From Lotus japonicus (Eukaryota > Streptophyta > Magnoliopsida > Fabales > Fabaceae): a stretch of 64,000 nt of DNA. Within the stretch, counting starts at the first letter, position 1; each line of letters begins with the position of its first letter. The stretch lies in contig NC_080044.1 in assembly GCF_012489685.1 (NCBI RefSeq), positions 45,880,964-45,944,963 of the forward strand, given 5' to 3'. Of the stretch, positions 29,917-40,599 are shown piece after piece. The translations under genes and the position numbers were made by a program. A model generated the notes under the pieces. It saw only the letters and a program-made list of their open reading frames with translations. It was not told the DNA's origin and made no database searches.

Positions 29917-32365
29917 CATGCATGTATATTCTGATGCCATTGCATATTATATTCAGAAGCTAGCGACAATGTGTTTGCCTTTCATTAAATTTATAAATTA
30001 AATCAGTTCGTCAAAGACTTATTCTTACCAAACTGTGAAAATAAAAAAACTATTATTTTACTAAATTAGTTCGTTTGATACTTTGATTGGTACAATTCAA
30101 AAACCAAACCATATTCTACCAAACCCACACATACATTCATTTATCAATACCAGTAAATGATATTCAAATAATTGACGAACGACATAAATATAATATATAT
30201 ATACATAAATATGTAAATGAGACAATTAATCAGTTGTCAATATATATTTTGTAATCACTTATTTTAAATCGCGGTTTTTTATACTAAATTATCACATCAT
30301 GTCATGACTTGGGCGCCCACTTATTCTTCGTTCATACTTTCGTGTATAGATGAAAGATCAAGGTGTTCTAAATAGTATTTAGGCTAATACCTAGGAGCTA
30401 GTGAGTTATTGTGCTGTCCCTAGTATGTTATTGAAATTCTGTTCGGTAGTTTGACAGTGTTTTCTATCCGTTTTACTATTTTTTTTAAGAAAAAATAGTA
30501 ATCGTATAGTTATATACATTTTTTACTTAGACCACATTAATTCTGTAAGAGCATATTTAATTTACTATAAATCAATTTTATTTGATCCATCCAGCCGTTC
30601 TGGCTGCACGCACACACAATCGCACAACACCCTGGCCTTCTTTGACTTCAACCCCTTTAATTTTGTGCCTCTTGAAACCCACTCAATTATGTGCCAGAGT
30701 TAGGGCTATTGTTCTAGTGGTCGATCCAATCAGACCCTTAACCGACCCCCCAAACCGCCTCCCGATCACACCTATCCTCGATTAGGACCACCTCACCATT
30801 TCCCGACCAATAGAGTAGTTGTCACTACCCACATTCACATTTTGTTTCACAGTTGAGGGCATTTTGTCACTTCCTCATCAAAAGTCTTTCACCATTACAT
30901 AAAAAGTAGTCGTAGAGCTCAAGACTGCGTATGACATGTATGCACCCATCGGAGCCCTTCAATCCTTGTTGACTGCAGAAGATCCAACGGTCGATGTTGG
31001 AAGCCATTCCAAGCACTCATTGCCACTCTGGTAATGGATGCACACACATAAAAGATAAGTCCTTAAAAAACCACCTGATACACACACTTTTCTCCAATTC
31101 ATAACTGCATCCCCCGTCTCTATTGCAAGAATCATATCCCTCCTGGGTTTTTTATATTGATTAGGAGCTTCGGTTCCTCATTCAGATCATTCAGGCCACT
31201 GAGAAGTTCTTTATTCCTTCTCTAAATACTATTACAGTGATTTGACCGGACTCATCCGATCACTATGTGAAAGGATAATGCAAATTTCAATTTTATTTTT
31301 CAATACTACTACGTCTACGAAAATATGTTAATGGAACACATGACAAGGAAGCCATATCCCAAATAACTTAAGCATACCAGAGCCATTGAATTAGATGACC
31401 AATGACCGTAACAAAGTAAGACATTTGACTTTGACTGCAAAAAATTCTCATTAATATTATTGGCAAGCATGTATTTAGTCATTTTCACAACAAAGAAAAA
31501 ACAAAAGCATGTATTTTATTAGTCACTACGTGACGACTACCAACCCGTGCGCACCGCAATCTTTGAGTCTTCTAACCCTCTTTTCTCTACTTGCTGTATA
31601 AATTAAATGTAATATTAGAGTCTTGTTAAAAATATTTTATATTAGTTTGAACATGAGAGGCACACAATGGATTAACCTGAAGAACTTTGAACTAGGACAA
31701 TAAAAGAAGTAAAACATTAAAATATAGAGAAATCTTCACGTGCACAAATAGCAAGCGAATCGCATTGGCAATTCAATTCCTAATTTGGTTGAATGATGAA
31801 AATACAATGTCTTTTCTGCCTTATTAATTAATTTAAGGACAAGTTGTTGAATATTCTAACAGAACAGTTTGGCCATATCTTCGCATGATTACGTAAAATC
31901 TCTTCATTCAAACAAGTTGAAATACTTTTCAATATAAAAATATATCTTCTGGTCAAGTTGCTAGCTAATTTTAATTTAATTATGTTAATCATGTATGTTG
32001 TTGTCAGGCCTCTGGAACTGTGTTTTAAAAACTATATAATTGAGGACACGTGTCGTCTCAAGGAATTAGAACTGATTTCAAAGTAAAGGGTTTTATTGTT
32101 TAAAATTAGAGTAGAATTGTTTCAATCTTTTTTTTAGTAGAATTAAAATTAAAATTTCAAGTAATTAAGTTTTTATATAAAGCATGTATATATTTAGAAT
32201 ATTTTGTGGTCACTCACATTGTAATTTATAAATGTAAAGAAGAATTTGATATGTACGTATTCGTGTAAGTAGGTTTTATACATATATATTTCACTATTTT
32301 GTTAAATCATATATAGTTGTATCACAGAGGTGTTTATATGTAAAAAGAAAACAATTGTTTAATAG
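29917..32365. other. Intergenic DNA, nothing recognised
   Basis: A long AT-rich stretch with no frame above about 70 codons. It includes the displaced right flank of the LINE insertion, starting CATGCATGTATATTC. No convincing gene or element was identified. Confidence 0.4.
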
Positions 32366-32369
32366 AGAG

Positions 32370-33060
32370 TACCAATCTTAAGATCTTACGATTTTACGAT
32401 TCTTTTAGGGCTTTACGATCCGGATCCCATGTAGGATCTTATTGTTGTAGGATCTCTCAAGAATCCTGATTTTTGGGGGTAGGATCTAGGATCTCTATTA
32501 TCTTCACACCTCATTTTTAGGTATGGAGAGGTGGAAGAAGAGAGAGATAGGAAGAAAGGCGAGAGAAAGTAAATATGTGATAGGTGATTCGATTGACAGA
32601 GAAAAGAAAAATAATAAAAAATATGAAGGTGGAAAAGGAGTGAAGAGGTGTGTATATATCATAACTCTGACCTCTGTCATCAACCGTCACACACAACTAT
32701 TTGACTTGTTATTCTCCGGCACTTACATCCATATGTTTTAAATTTAAAAACTTTCAATGAATTTATCATCTAAAAGTTTTTAAATAAACTAAATGATTTT
32801 TGTTTTGTTTTGTTAGGCCCTTATTTATGGTGGTCTAGTACCACCACAAATGTTGGATTCAAGTATATTATAAATTTCTAGTTTAAGTTCATGTGAATAA
32901 GATTATTTTCATCACCTGTATAAATTTCTACATGTGTTTATTTAATTAAGTCTTTATTTGCATTTCTAGTAGGATCTTACGATCCGATCTTCCGATTTAC
33001 GATCTTTTAGCCTCTCTCCCGATCTTAGGTAGGATCCCGATCTTGACAATCTTGATATGG
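32370..33060. repeat. GATC/ACGATC-rich repeat, probably a small non-autonomous element
   Basis: Both ends are packed with variants of AGGATCTTACGATC and GATCTTACGAT (32375-32500 and 32968-33052), partly in inverted arrangement (AATCTTAAGATC at the left, GATCTTGACAATCTTGAT at the right). The centre (32520-32740) is unrelated, with one short ORF. The ends and TSD are not resolved. Confidence 0.35.
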
Positions 33061-33739
33061 AGATTAGGCAATTTCGCTGGTACAAGAATGATTTTATGGG
33101 CATGGTACATGAATGACATGTGCCAATTACATAATTACATCTGTAAAATATTTTTTTATCCAGTAAAAGAAGTCAGAAACTTGTGATAATTATAAATCAA
33201 CGCCATAAAAGTGTTAAATTTTTTATTTCAGTCCTCCTATGAGATCCTCGTTTGGAACATATGCAACAATCCCAAATGAAATCTTGTTATAGAGAAAGCT
33301 TCTCCAGTAATGACAACCCAAAGCAAAATGACTAATTTACTCCCTGGATGTGTATCACCAAAAACAACGGACAATCTTTGAAACAGATCCAATAATGAGG
33401 AAAGGCATACAATGGATAATCCACAAGTACTAGATTAAAATTGCAGCTCAAAACCCATATGATTCAATTCCATCTGAAACCATATACATAGCCTCTTTGG
33501 AAAGCCCAATCGTGGCCATCTTCACCGAAGATTCGATGACCATCGTAGAGGTGAGATCTTTATCACAATCGTCGTCGTGCCTCCGCTGTCATGTGCCTCT
33601 GTCCTTGCAAAAAGGAGAGATCTTTATGACAACCGATGCAACCACAGTCACGAGATCTTTTTGTTCACTATTACAATCGTCATGCGCCTCCGTCCCTCAA
33701 GCCATATTTGATGTGATATCGGAAAATGTAACACAAGAA
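33061..33739. other. Intergenic DNA, nothing recognised
   Basis: Includes an internally repetitive GAGATCTTTAT-ACAA phrase (33551-33570, 33618-33635) within a short frame at 33497-33751 that I do not consider a gene. Confidence 0.35.
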
Positions 33740-34985
33740 AATGGGGTTTGAATTGTGTTCAGTTAGAACTTGAGTTTTTCAAACGATTATAAGTTTTTAG
33801 AAGTATTTTCGCAATCGTTTGATGCAACAAATATAAAAGTAAGAGAGTAGACGATAAACACACGTCAATATATCATGATTCACCCACAAAAGTATTAGAC
33901 ATGACTTTTCTCAACCAAGTATTCAACAGGACTCCTCCCAACAAGTATTCTACAGGACTTCTCCTAACAAGTATTAGACAGGACTCCTCCCAGGTTCAAG
34001 TATTGTTCAGGAATTCTCCTAAGATCGTTTTCAAGATCTTTTGGCTCTATATTGTTCTCTTCGCACATGAGGGATAGTAGAAATTACAAATCTCGGGAAC
34101 TACAAAGTGTTTGAGTAATTTGACTCTAAGGAATACTTTGTGTTCTTGATCTGGAGGGAGTTGGATATAAAGATTTGACTCTTAGGTATTTCTCTCTTTG
34201 AAGCAGACAATATCTAAAGGATTTGACTCTTAAGCTTTTCTTTGAATATTGCTTCTTTCTTGCTTAAAGAAGATTTTCGACTTAGATGAAAGTTCTAGCT
34301 CAGTTTCTTGTGTCTAAAAATCTTCAAGTCCCCCTTTTATACTTCAAGAAAACCCAGGTTTTGTTGAGAGTCGTTGGACCGTGTAGAGCCCCTCTTGAGT
34401 ACTAGCCATTGGATCAAACAATCTTCTTGTCAAGTGTATTAAAAGCATTATGTCCTTTGCTGAAGCCAAATGCTACAAAGTGTATCTTGTCAGTTGGTTG
34501 GTAGCATAAGCAGCAACATTCCATTCCTTTAGTGAGAGAAAAAGGAAACTTATGATGGTGATAATGTTGTACTTGTTTCCTTGTCCAATGTGCTTTGTGA
34601 GATATCACATGATCCTTTGCACTTGAATTTCTCTTTCAACAATGTCAGAGAGCTTTCAATTTGAATATGTCGCTCTTTCTCTAGATATAACTTCGGCCTT
34701 TGAGATAGACGATGCAAATCTTCTTTAACCATGGTCTTCTCAGACGATCTGTTAGCTTGGATATAACTTTCATAGTTTTGTCCTGAAGCTTTGACCCTTC
34801 TTCTTTCTTCGATCGTTCTTCTCTTCTCTTGTATCTCTGACCTTGCTTGTCTTGTTTGGACTGTCTTCTATCTTGATCGGTCTTCTCTTCTTTTGTTCAG
34901 ACGATCTGGATGGTTTGGCTTTCTTTGCTTGTATAGTCTACCTTGAGCGTCTTCATGCTTTGTCTTGCACTTAGTCATCAGACGA
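33740..34985 (-). repeat. LTR-like relic related to the one at 9950-11960
   Basis: On the minus strand it contains three AATACTTG-type repeats spaced by GGAGGAGTCCTG (33900-34015), an ACTTTGTAGTTCC block (34100) and AGAGTCAAATT phrases that match 11290-11560 in order. It ends with TTCAAACCCCATTTTCTTG (about 33755), like the TTCAAACCCCCCC ending of the SIRE LTRs. Pyrimidine-rich repeats with CAGACGATCTG (34740-34985) match the ACGATCGTCT phrases at 10700. It is probably an old LTR of a SIRE-related family. Confidence 0.45.
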
Positions 34986-35811
34986 CAGGGATGTGTAGGT
35001 TATTTCCTGAAATATAATTTACATAAAATATTTAACCTCTTCACTTAAACTCTTGAAAATTGTTATCATTCAAAATATGATAAACGATATATCTAGCGCT
35101 TGAACTTAACATGATATAGTTGAAGGCTTTTATGGTTGTGGCATCTCCTCATCTTCCTTTGTCATTTTCTCGTTGATTCTGGTTCTGAGGGGTGAGTTTT
35201 TGTATTTTACTGGTTTGAATATTAAAGGGGTTAATGGATTCTGTTTTAGGTGAGAGCTTTTGGTTTGAATGAATTCTGGTAGAAGCCTAGAAGGATTTTT
35301 TGGAATGAAGGGTTTTTGGGTTCTAATTTGAGCGTAATTGAGAAAGAAGAAGATTGGGGAGGTGAAAATGAAACACACACCAAATAAAATTGGGGCCTTT
35401 AATTAAATAATGAAAGAACAAGGATAAATTAGAATATAGAGTGAAGTCATCCCTCACTAATCCATGGCAGCTCAGGTGTATTGATATTATTGACACATAT
35501 CACTAGTGTATATATCATACACTCATTTGAAAGTTTGGGCATCAAAGCAAGCACCGAGAGATTATTTGATATTTCTCGAAAATCTTAAATTGATAAAATT
35601 CAAAATTTCACGTTTTGTATTATTTATTTAAAAAATGTTATGAAAAAACTAATATATTGGAATGTATTTTAAATAAATTTTGTGCCAATACTTTACCACT
35701 AGCAATGTGTTCACAAGAGACTAAACTAAGAATCAAAACAGAATTTAAAACCTAGTTTTTTTTTGTATTGAAGTGAACATAGCATCATTTATGGCAGTTC
35801 GCCCCTATATA
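34986..35811. other. Intergenic DNA, nothing recognised
   Basis: A short minus-strand frame at 35130-35378 (82 residues, lysine- and proline-rich) has no recognisable domain. Confidence 0.4.
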
Positions 35812-35886
35812 TGTTTTTTTTATAATCCATGCATTATTAATATTATTGAAGTGAAATACAAGGGGTACTTCAACCCAATACAATAT
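35812..35886 (-). mobile_element. LINE 3' end fragment, inverse orientation
   Basis: A poly-T run (35814-35822), then a sequence ending TACAAGGGGTACTTCAACCCAATAC, the exact inverse of the LINE 3' UTR end at about 22410-22432. The Tat element starts two bases after CAATAT, so it inserted in or next to this tail. Confidence 0.75.
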
Positions 35887-36145
35887 TGTTCCATCATGAA
35901 CATTGAGATGAGGTATAATACCTAAGGTGTAAGGAACGTGATGAGAGATTCCTAGGGAGAATGAGAGCGTAACCGCTTTGGAGAGAGAATAACTGAATTT
36001 CAATCTTGTTATTTCACAAATGAGATGAGAGTCCTTTACATTTGGTATCCCTCCCTTTTTTATAGTTGGGGGAGTTGGGCTTAGCGCCTCCAAGTCATGC
36101 CAGTTGGGCCTCCGGGAGGAAGGCCCAAGTCCCCGGTCTGCTCAT
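35887..36145 (-). repeat. Left (3') LTR of the Tat element, part before the SIRE insertion
   Basis: Starts TGTTCCATCATGAAC like the right LTR at 59455 and runs collinearly with it to GTCTGCTCAT, where a SIRE LTR is inserted. It resumes after the CTCAT duplication at 37362 with CGCCCCAGGCCAGCACTCCTGG. The right LTR copy is cut soon after this point, so the full LTR length is not known. Confidence 0.85.
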
Positions 36146-37356
36146 TGTAAGATCAAGTTTTGATCGAGTAGTACAACTCTATGTTTTGATGATTACAAGT
36201 TAACATTTTAGTATGAACAATTATGGTACTCTAACGTGTTTTTCTGAGTGTGCTATTTACAGGCTCTGACCTTAATATTATCTCACACAAATCAGAAGCA
36301 CTGTGCTTAAAGAGTGACCCAAGCAACGCTTTCGCAAATCTCTATGTTCAATCTGAACAGTAGAAAAACTTCAGAAGATATGAAGTCAAACAAGCTCTGA
36401 TATTGACTCAGTCACTTGAAGTTCTGAAGATCCAGACATTCTGACAACCCAGACACTCTGAAGGTTCAGATGTTCTGATGGTGTAGAAGACTCTGAAGAT
36501 CCAGAAGCTGAAAAGTGGAGACTCTGAAGTCTAGAAGCAAAATGGCTCTGAAGACCAAGTACTTCCCTCTGAGCTCAGAATCAGAAGGTACAACGGTCAG
36601 AGGATCCATGCTTCCCTCTGACTCTGATCAACAAGCTTCACAAGTTCCAACACGAAGCAATCCTCTGATCAGAAGTCAAACAAGGTTTAAGGTCAAGTCA
36701 CCATCCAAAGTACAAAAGCAAATGTACTATCCTGACGACCTAACCTAACATTCTCAGCCACAGCAGAAGCTGGAAATTCCATATCTGCCCTCCAACGGTA
36801 GCATTTCCATGCAGCGTTCAAACCCTAATCCTTGGAGTATAAATAGAGGCTGAAGATTGAAAGATGCAGTTGGAAGAATCTCACACGTGCAAGCAATATT
36901 CAAACTTTCTAAGCATTCTTTCATCTTGAATTCATTGTGTTTACTACAAGCTTTTTAGAAGCAATCTCTTTGTAAACAATCTTTCTTAAACAGTTGTTTA
37001 GTTTACCTTTAGGAGATCAAGGTTGATCGGATCCTAGAGAAGACTAAGAGAGTGAATCTTAGTGTGAGCTAAGTCAGTGTATTGTTAGTCACTTGTAGGT
37101 TTCAAGTGCAGTTGTAACAATTACCTGATTAGTGGATTGCCTTCATTCTAAAAAGGAAGAAATCACCTTAACGAGTGGACTGGACTAGCTTGAGTGATTC
37201 ATCAAGTGAACCAGGATAAAATCCTTGTGTGCTTTTCTATCTCTTATCTTAAGCACTTTATTTGTTCTCGAAAGATTTGCTAAAATCTTTAAGGTGGAAG
37301 TTTTATTCTGAAAACGTTATTCAAACCCCCCCTTTCTACCGTTTTTCATACCTTCA
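36146..37356 (+). repeat. SIRE-type LTR, isolated copy (1211 bp)
   Basis: Starts TGTAAGATCAAGTTTTGATC and ends ACCTTCA, flanked by CTCAT on both sides (36141-36145 and 37357-37361), as in a solo LTR. It differs from the LTR at 48763-49960 by scattered substitutions and one 13-base indel (present here near 36910), which accounts for the entire length difference. A TATA-like TATAAATAGAGG lies at about 36838. Confidence 0.92.
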
Positions 37357-37361
37357 CTCAT

Positions 37362-38150
37362 CGCCCCAGGCCAGCACTCCTGGGCGAGGGACCCTAGGGT
37401 CTCGCCCCGTCCACAAGTCCACAAGACACCGAGCTCGAAGCATGAGAGCTAAGTGTGTATTTTAAACACAAGAAACAAGACGATGACCATAAGAAGCTAA
37501 CTAGTGCTAAAAAATAAGGTCTGAAAACAAAGAACAATTGCCAACATGGCTTGGTAATTTAAAGCTTAAAAATTTACATTTCGGATGTCTTGTCATGCTC
37601 CTTTGGCGGACCAAGTCCACAAGCAAGTTTGTGGCGGTGATGCTCGGTTCGCCCGCCCTGCCATAGTCATGCATGTGTCCTGAATCGTGACCCCTTGACA
37701 TGTGTCGAGCCTTCGCCACGCGTTGCGCCCTGAAGTGATACAAAAGTCAGCGAATCCAAGGAATCTCAACCGCTATCTTTGGAACGTCTTTTCGAATCAC
37801 AGTAGAGCCTGACAATTTGAATTCAAACCAATAAGCTTCAACGGTTGTAACCTTTCGTTTAATGCATTCTTTTTCCTCTTCCCGAAACTCGCGCCGCACT
37901 CCCTTGAGTAATCATTTTATCCTTCCACGTCAAGGCACGATTCCCCAACCGCTACTCTCCCTGGCCTTTAAATCCTTTCCCCTTCCATCATTTGCCTCTT
38001 TCCGTCAATTGTTCCCATATTCATTCCTGACTCTCACACTGGTTCCCTTTGCCGATCTTGCGAACTTAAAGCTCCGGCCCCTCTTGCTCCTCTTCTCACA
38101 ATCCTTTCCTGGTTAGTTTCTTATCCTCTCTTTCTCCTTCTATTTTTACG
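37362..38150 (+). other. Tat LTR remainder and leader of the extra ORF, copy A
   Basis: Matches 49966-50754 almost base for base. It holds no coding frame of note; a weak TTTAAAT (about 37976) precedes the ATG at 38151 by about 170 bases. The start CGCCCCAGGCC...CTCGCCCC is LTR sequence; the LTR end could not be placed. Confidence 0.6.
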
Positions 38151-39224
38151 ATGCCTTCCGCAGGGGCCCTTTCTTCCGTGGAGGAGATCAAAGCCCATCT
38201 CTTGGTAACCTTTGCCACTCTCCATTCCCTCATCTCCGAGGATCCTGATCAGGGGGTTCTTGACCAACCAACAGAGCTTTCTACCAGCGGATCCCTCTCT
38301 GAACTTGCCCACGGGGCAGGTGGGCTTTGCTGTTCTCCGCTATTAGAGGGCCTCCTTCGCACTGCCGGCTGCCAAGAGCAAGATCGCCCTTGGCAACACC
38401 GTGTGTTTAATGACCCCAAGTATTCCCACTTCTTCTTTGTATACAAATACTTGTTTCTTGATCTTGGTGTTAAACTTCCCTTTTCACCCTTTCTCACCCA
38501 AGTACTGTTTGACATTAACGTTTCTCCTTGCCAACTTCACCCTTGCTCCTGGGCCTATCTGAAGTGCTTTGAAATTCTCTGCCGCAGTGTTGATGTGGTG
38601 CCTTCCCTTGCCCTCTTTTCTTTTTTCATCGAAGCAAATCCCCAATCTCTGGAGACCCATGGTTGGGTCATTCTGGTGCCCCGGCCGGGCCACGAACGAT
38701 TTGCCCCTTACCAGGTTGGCTCCGAATCTTGTCTGGCCCGCCGGTACTTCCGGGTCATCGTCCACCCTGCTTACCCCTCGTCGTTTACATAGAAGGATGG
38801 GAAGGCCCTTTTCTCTTTTTATTGGACACAGTGTCCCAAAACCACATCTAATTCTCTCGAAACGCGTTCCTCCTCTAGAGAGAATTTTGCCATTGGTGTC
38901 TTATCCCAACTTCCTCTTTTCAGTTGGGCTGACCTGCTTGGCGCTCCCCCAGGATCCAAACTGTCTCCTCGATTAGGTTTTTCCTTTTACCTCCTTCTTC
39001 ACACCTTCCTCTTAATCTCTTCGCTTCTGATGACTATTTCGTTTGCTTTTCAGGGAACATGAAGTTTTCTACTTCCGAACTGCTGGAGGATTTCCTCTCC
39101 GGGAATGTTAAGGCACCTTCTCCGGCCCAAGTTGAAGAGAAAAGGCGAAGGGCGAGGGCTCTCCCAAGAAAAAAAAGCTGGGTGAGACAGGCTCCCAAGA
39201 AAAAAAAAGCTGGGTGAGACAGGC
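38151..39224 (+). pseudogene. Extra ORF of the Tat element, copy A (5' half, spliced, broken)
   Basis: The ATG at 38151 starts MPSAGALSSVEEIKAHLL. Further on are FNDPKYSHFFFVYKYLFLDLGV, LPFSPFLTQVL and QLHPCSWAYLKCFEILCR, the features of the 'putative gypsy-type transposon' domain found in extra ORFs of plant Gypsy elements. A TAG at about 38790 breaks the frame, but homology continues (YWTQCPK block). A predicted 77-base intron (38977-39053, GT...TTTTCAG) is followed by GNMKFSTSELLEDFLSGNVK. A 34-bp piece containing CTCCCAAGAAAAAAAAGCTGGG is doubled just before the sequence jumps into SIRE gag at 39225. The function is unknown in all elements of this kind. Its strand is opposite to the Tat gag-pol. 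Confidence 0.65.
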
Positions 39225-39234
39225 TGCCAGTGAG

Positions 39235-40599
39235 ATGCAAAAAGATGGTTACAATGCAAAGCCTCCCATGTTCGATGGTCAAAGATTCGAATATTGGAAA
39301 GACAGAATAGAAAGTTTCTTTTTGGGCTTCGATGCAGATCTCTGGGATATCATTGTGGATGGCTATGAGCGTCCAGTTGATGCAGATGGCAAGAAGATCT
39401 CCAGATCAGAGATGACTGCTGAGCAAAAGAAGCTCTACTCACAACACCACAAAGCTAGAGCTATTCTTCTTAGTGCTATTTCCTATGAAGAGTACCAGAA
39501 GATTATAGATCGTGAGTTTGCCAAGGGCATCTTTGAATCTTTGAAGATGTCTCATGAAGGAAACAAGAAAGTGAAAGAATCAAAGGCGCTGTCTTTGATC
39601 CAGAAGTATGAATCCTTCATCATGGAGCCAAATGAGTCCATTGAGGATATGTTTTCTAGATTTCAGTTGCTGGTAGCTGGAATAAGACCTCTCAACAAAA
39701 GCTACACTACAAAAGATCATGTCATAAGGGTCATTAGAAGTCTTCCTGAAAGCTGGATGCCTTTAGTGACCTCAATAGAGCTTACAAGAGATGTTGACCG
39801 TATGAGTTTAGAAGAACTCATCAGCATACTGAAATGTCATGAGTTGAAACGCTCAGAGATGCAGGATCCGAGGAAGAAATCTATAGCCTTGAAATCCAAA
39901 TCTGAGAAGGCTAAATCTGAGAAGTCAAATGCTCTCCAAGCTGAAGCAGAAGAATCTGAGGAAGCATCAGAAGATTCTGATGAAGATGAGCTGACTCTGA
40001 TCTCCAAAAGACTCAACCTCATCTGGAAGCACAGGCAGAGCAAGTACAAAGGCTCTGGAAAGGCCAAAGGAAAGTCTGAATCCTCATCAGACCAGAAGAA
40101 GTCCTCAATCAAGGAAGTCACATGTTTCGAATGCAAAGAATCAGGGCACTACAAGAGTGACTGTCCAAAGCTGAAAAAGGACAAGAAGCCAAAGAAGCAC
40201 TTCAAGACAAAGAAAAGTCTGATGGTGACTTTTGACGAATCAGAGTCAGAGGATGTTGACTCTGATGGTGAAGTTCAAGGACTCATGGCTATTGTCAAAG
40301 ACAAAGGAGCAGAGTCAAAGGATGCAACTGACTCTAACTCAGCATCAGAAGAAGATCCTAACTCAGACGATGAAAATGAGGTATTGGCTTCTTTCTCAAC
40401 CTCTGAACTAAAACATGCTTTGTCTGATATTATGGATAAGTATAACTCCTTATTGACCAAGCATAAAAAGTTGAAAAATGATTTATCTGCTGCTTCTAAG
40501 ACTCCTTCTGAACATGAGAAAATCATTTCTGATTTGAAAAATAATAATCATGCTTTAGTGAATTCTAACTCTGTGCTTAAGAACCAAATTGCTAAGTAG
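39235..40599 (+). pseudogene. gag of the nested SIRE-type element
   Basis: ATG 39235 begins MQKDGYNAKPPMFDGQRFEY, a Copia gag of the UBN2 type: FEYWKDRIESFF near the N-terminus, SLPESWMPLV, a lysine/serine-rich linker, then a CCHC zinc knuckle CFECKESGHYKSDC (about 40123-40164) for RNA binding, an acidic serine-rich region and a C-terminal coiled-coil-like stretch (KHKKLKNDLSAAS). The frame is open for 454 codons to TAG 40597-40599. Related elements run on into pol, so this stop and a frame change at the same point probably break a gag-pol fusion. It is the longest open gag in the window. Confidence 0.85.

Noticed and set aside
33497..33751. An 84-codon plus-strand frame
   Set aside because: Built from a repeated GAGATCTTTAT phrase, with no domain, no promoter and no splice context.
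35130..35378. An 82-codon minus-strand frame
   Set aside because: Proline/lysine-rich, no recognised family, and could be chance in a pyrimidine-rich stretch.
38484..38765. Minus-strand frames opposite the Tat extra ORF (also 50853-51101)
   Set aside because: They are shadows of the plus-strand coding region, which has the recognisable domain and the intron.
39050..39282. Minus-strand frames across the Tat/SIRE junction
   Set aside because: They read the repeated AAAAAAAAGCTGGG segment in reverse and span a recombination junction, so they are not genes.
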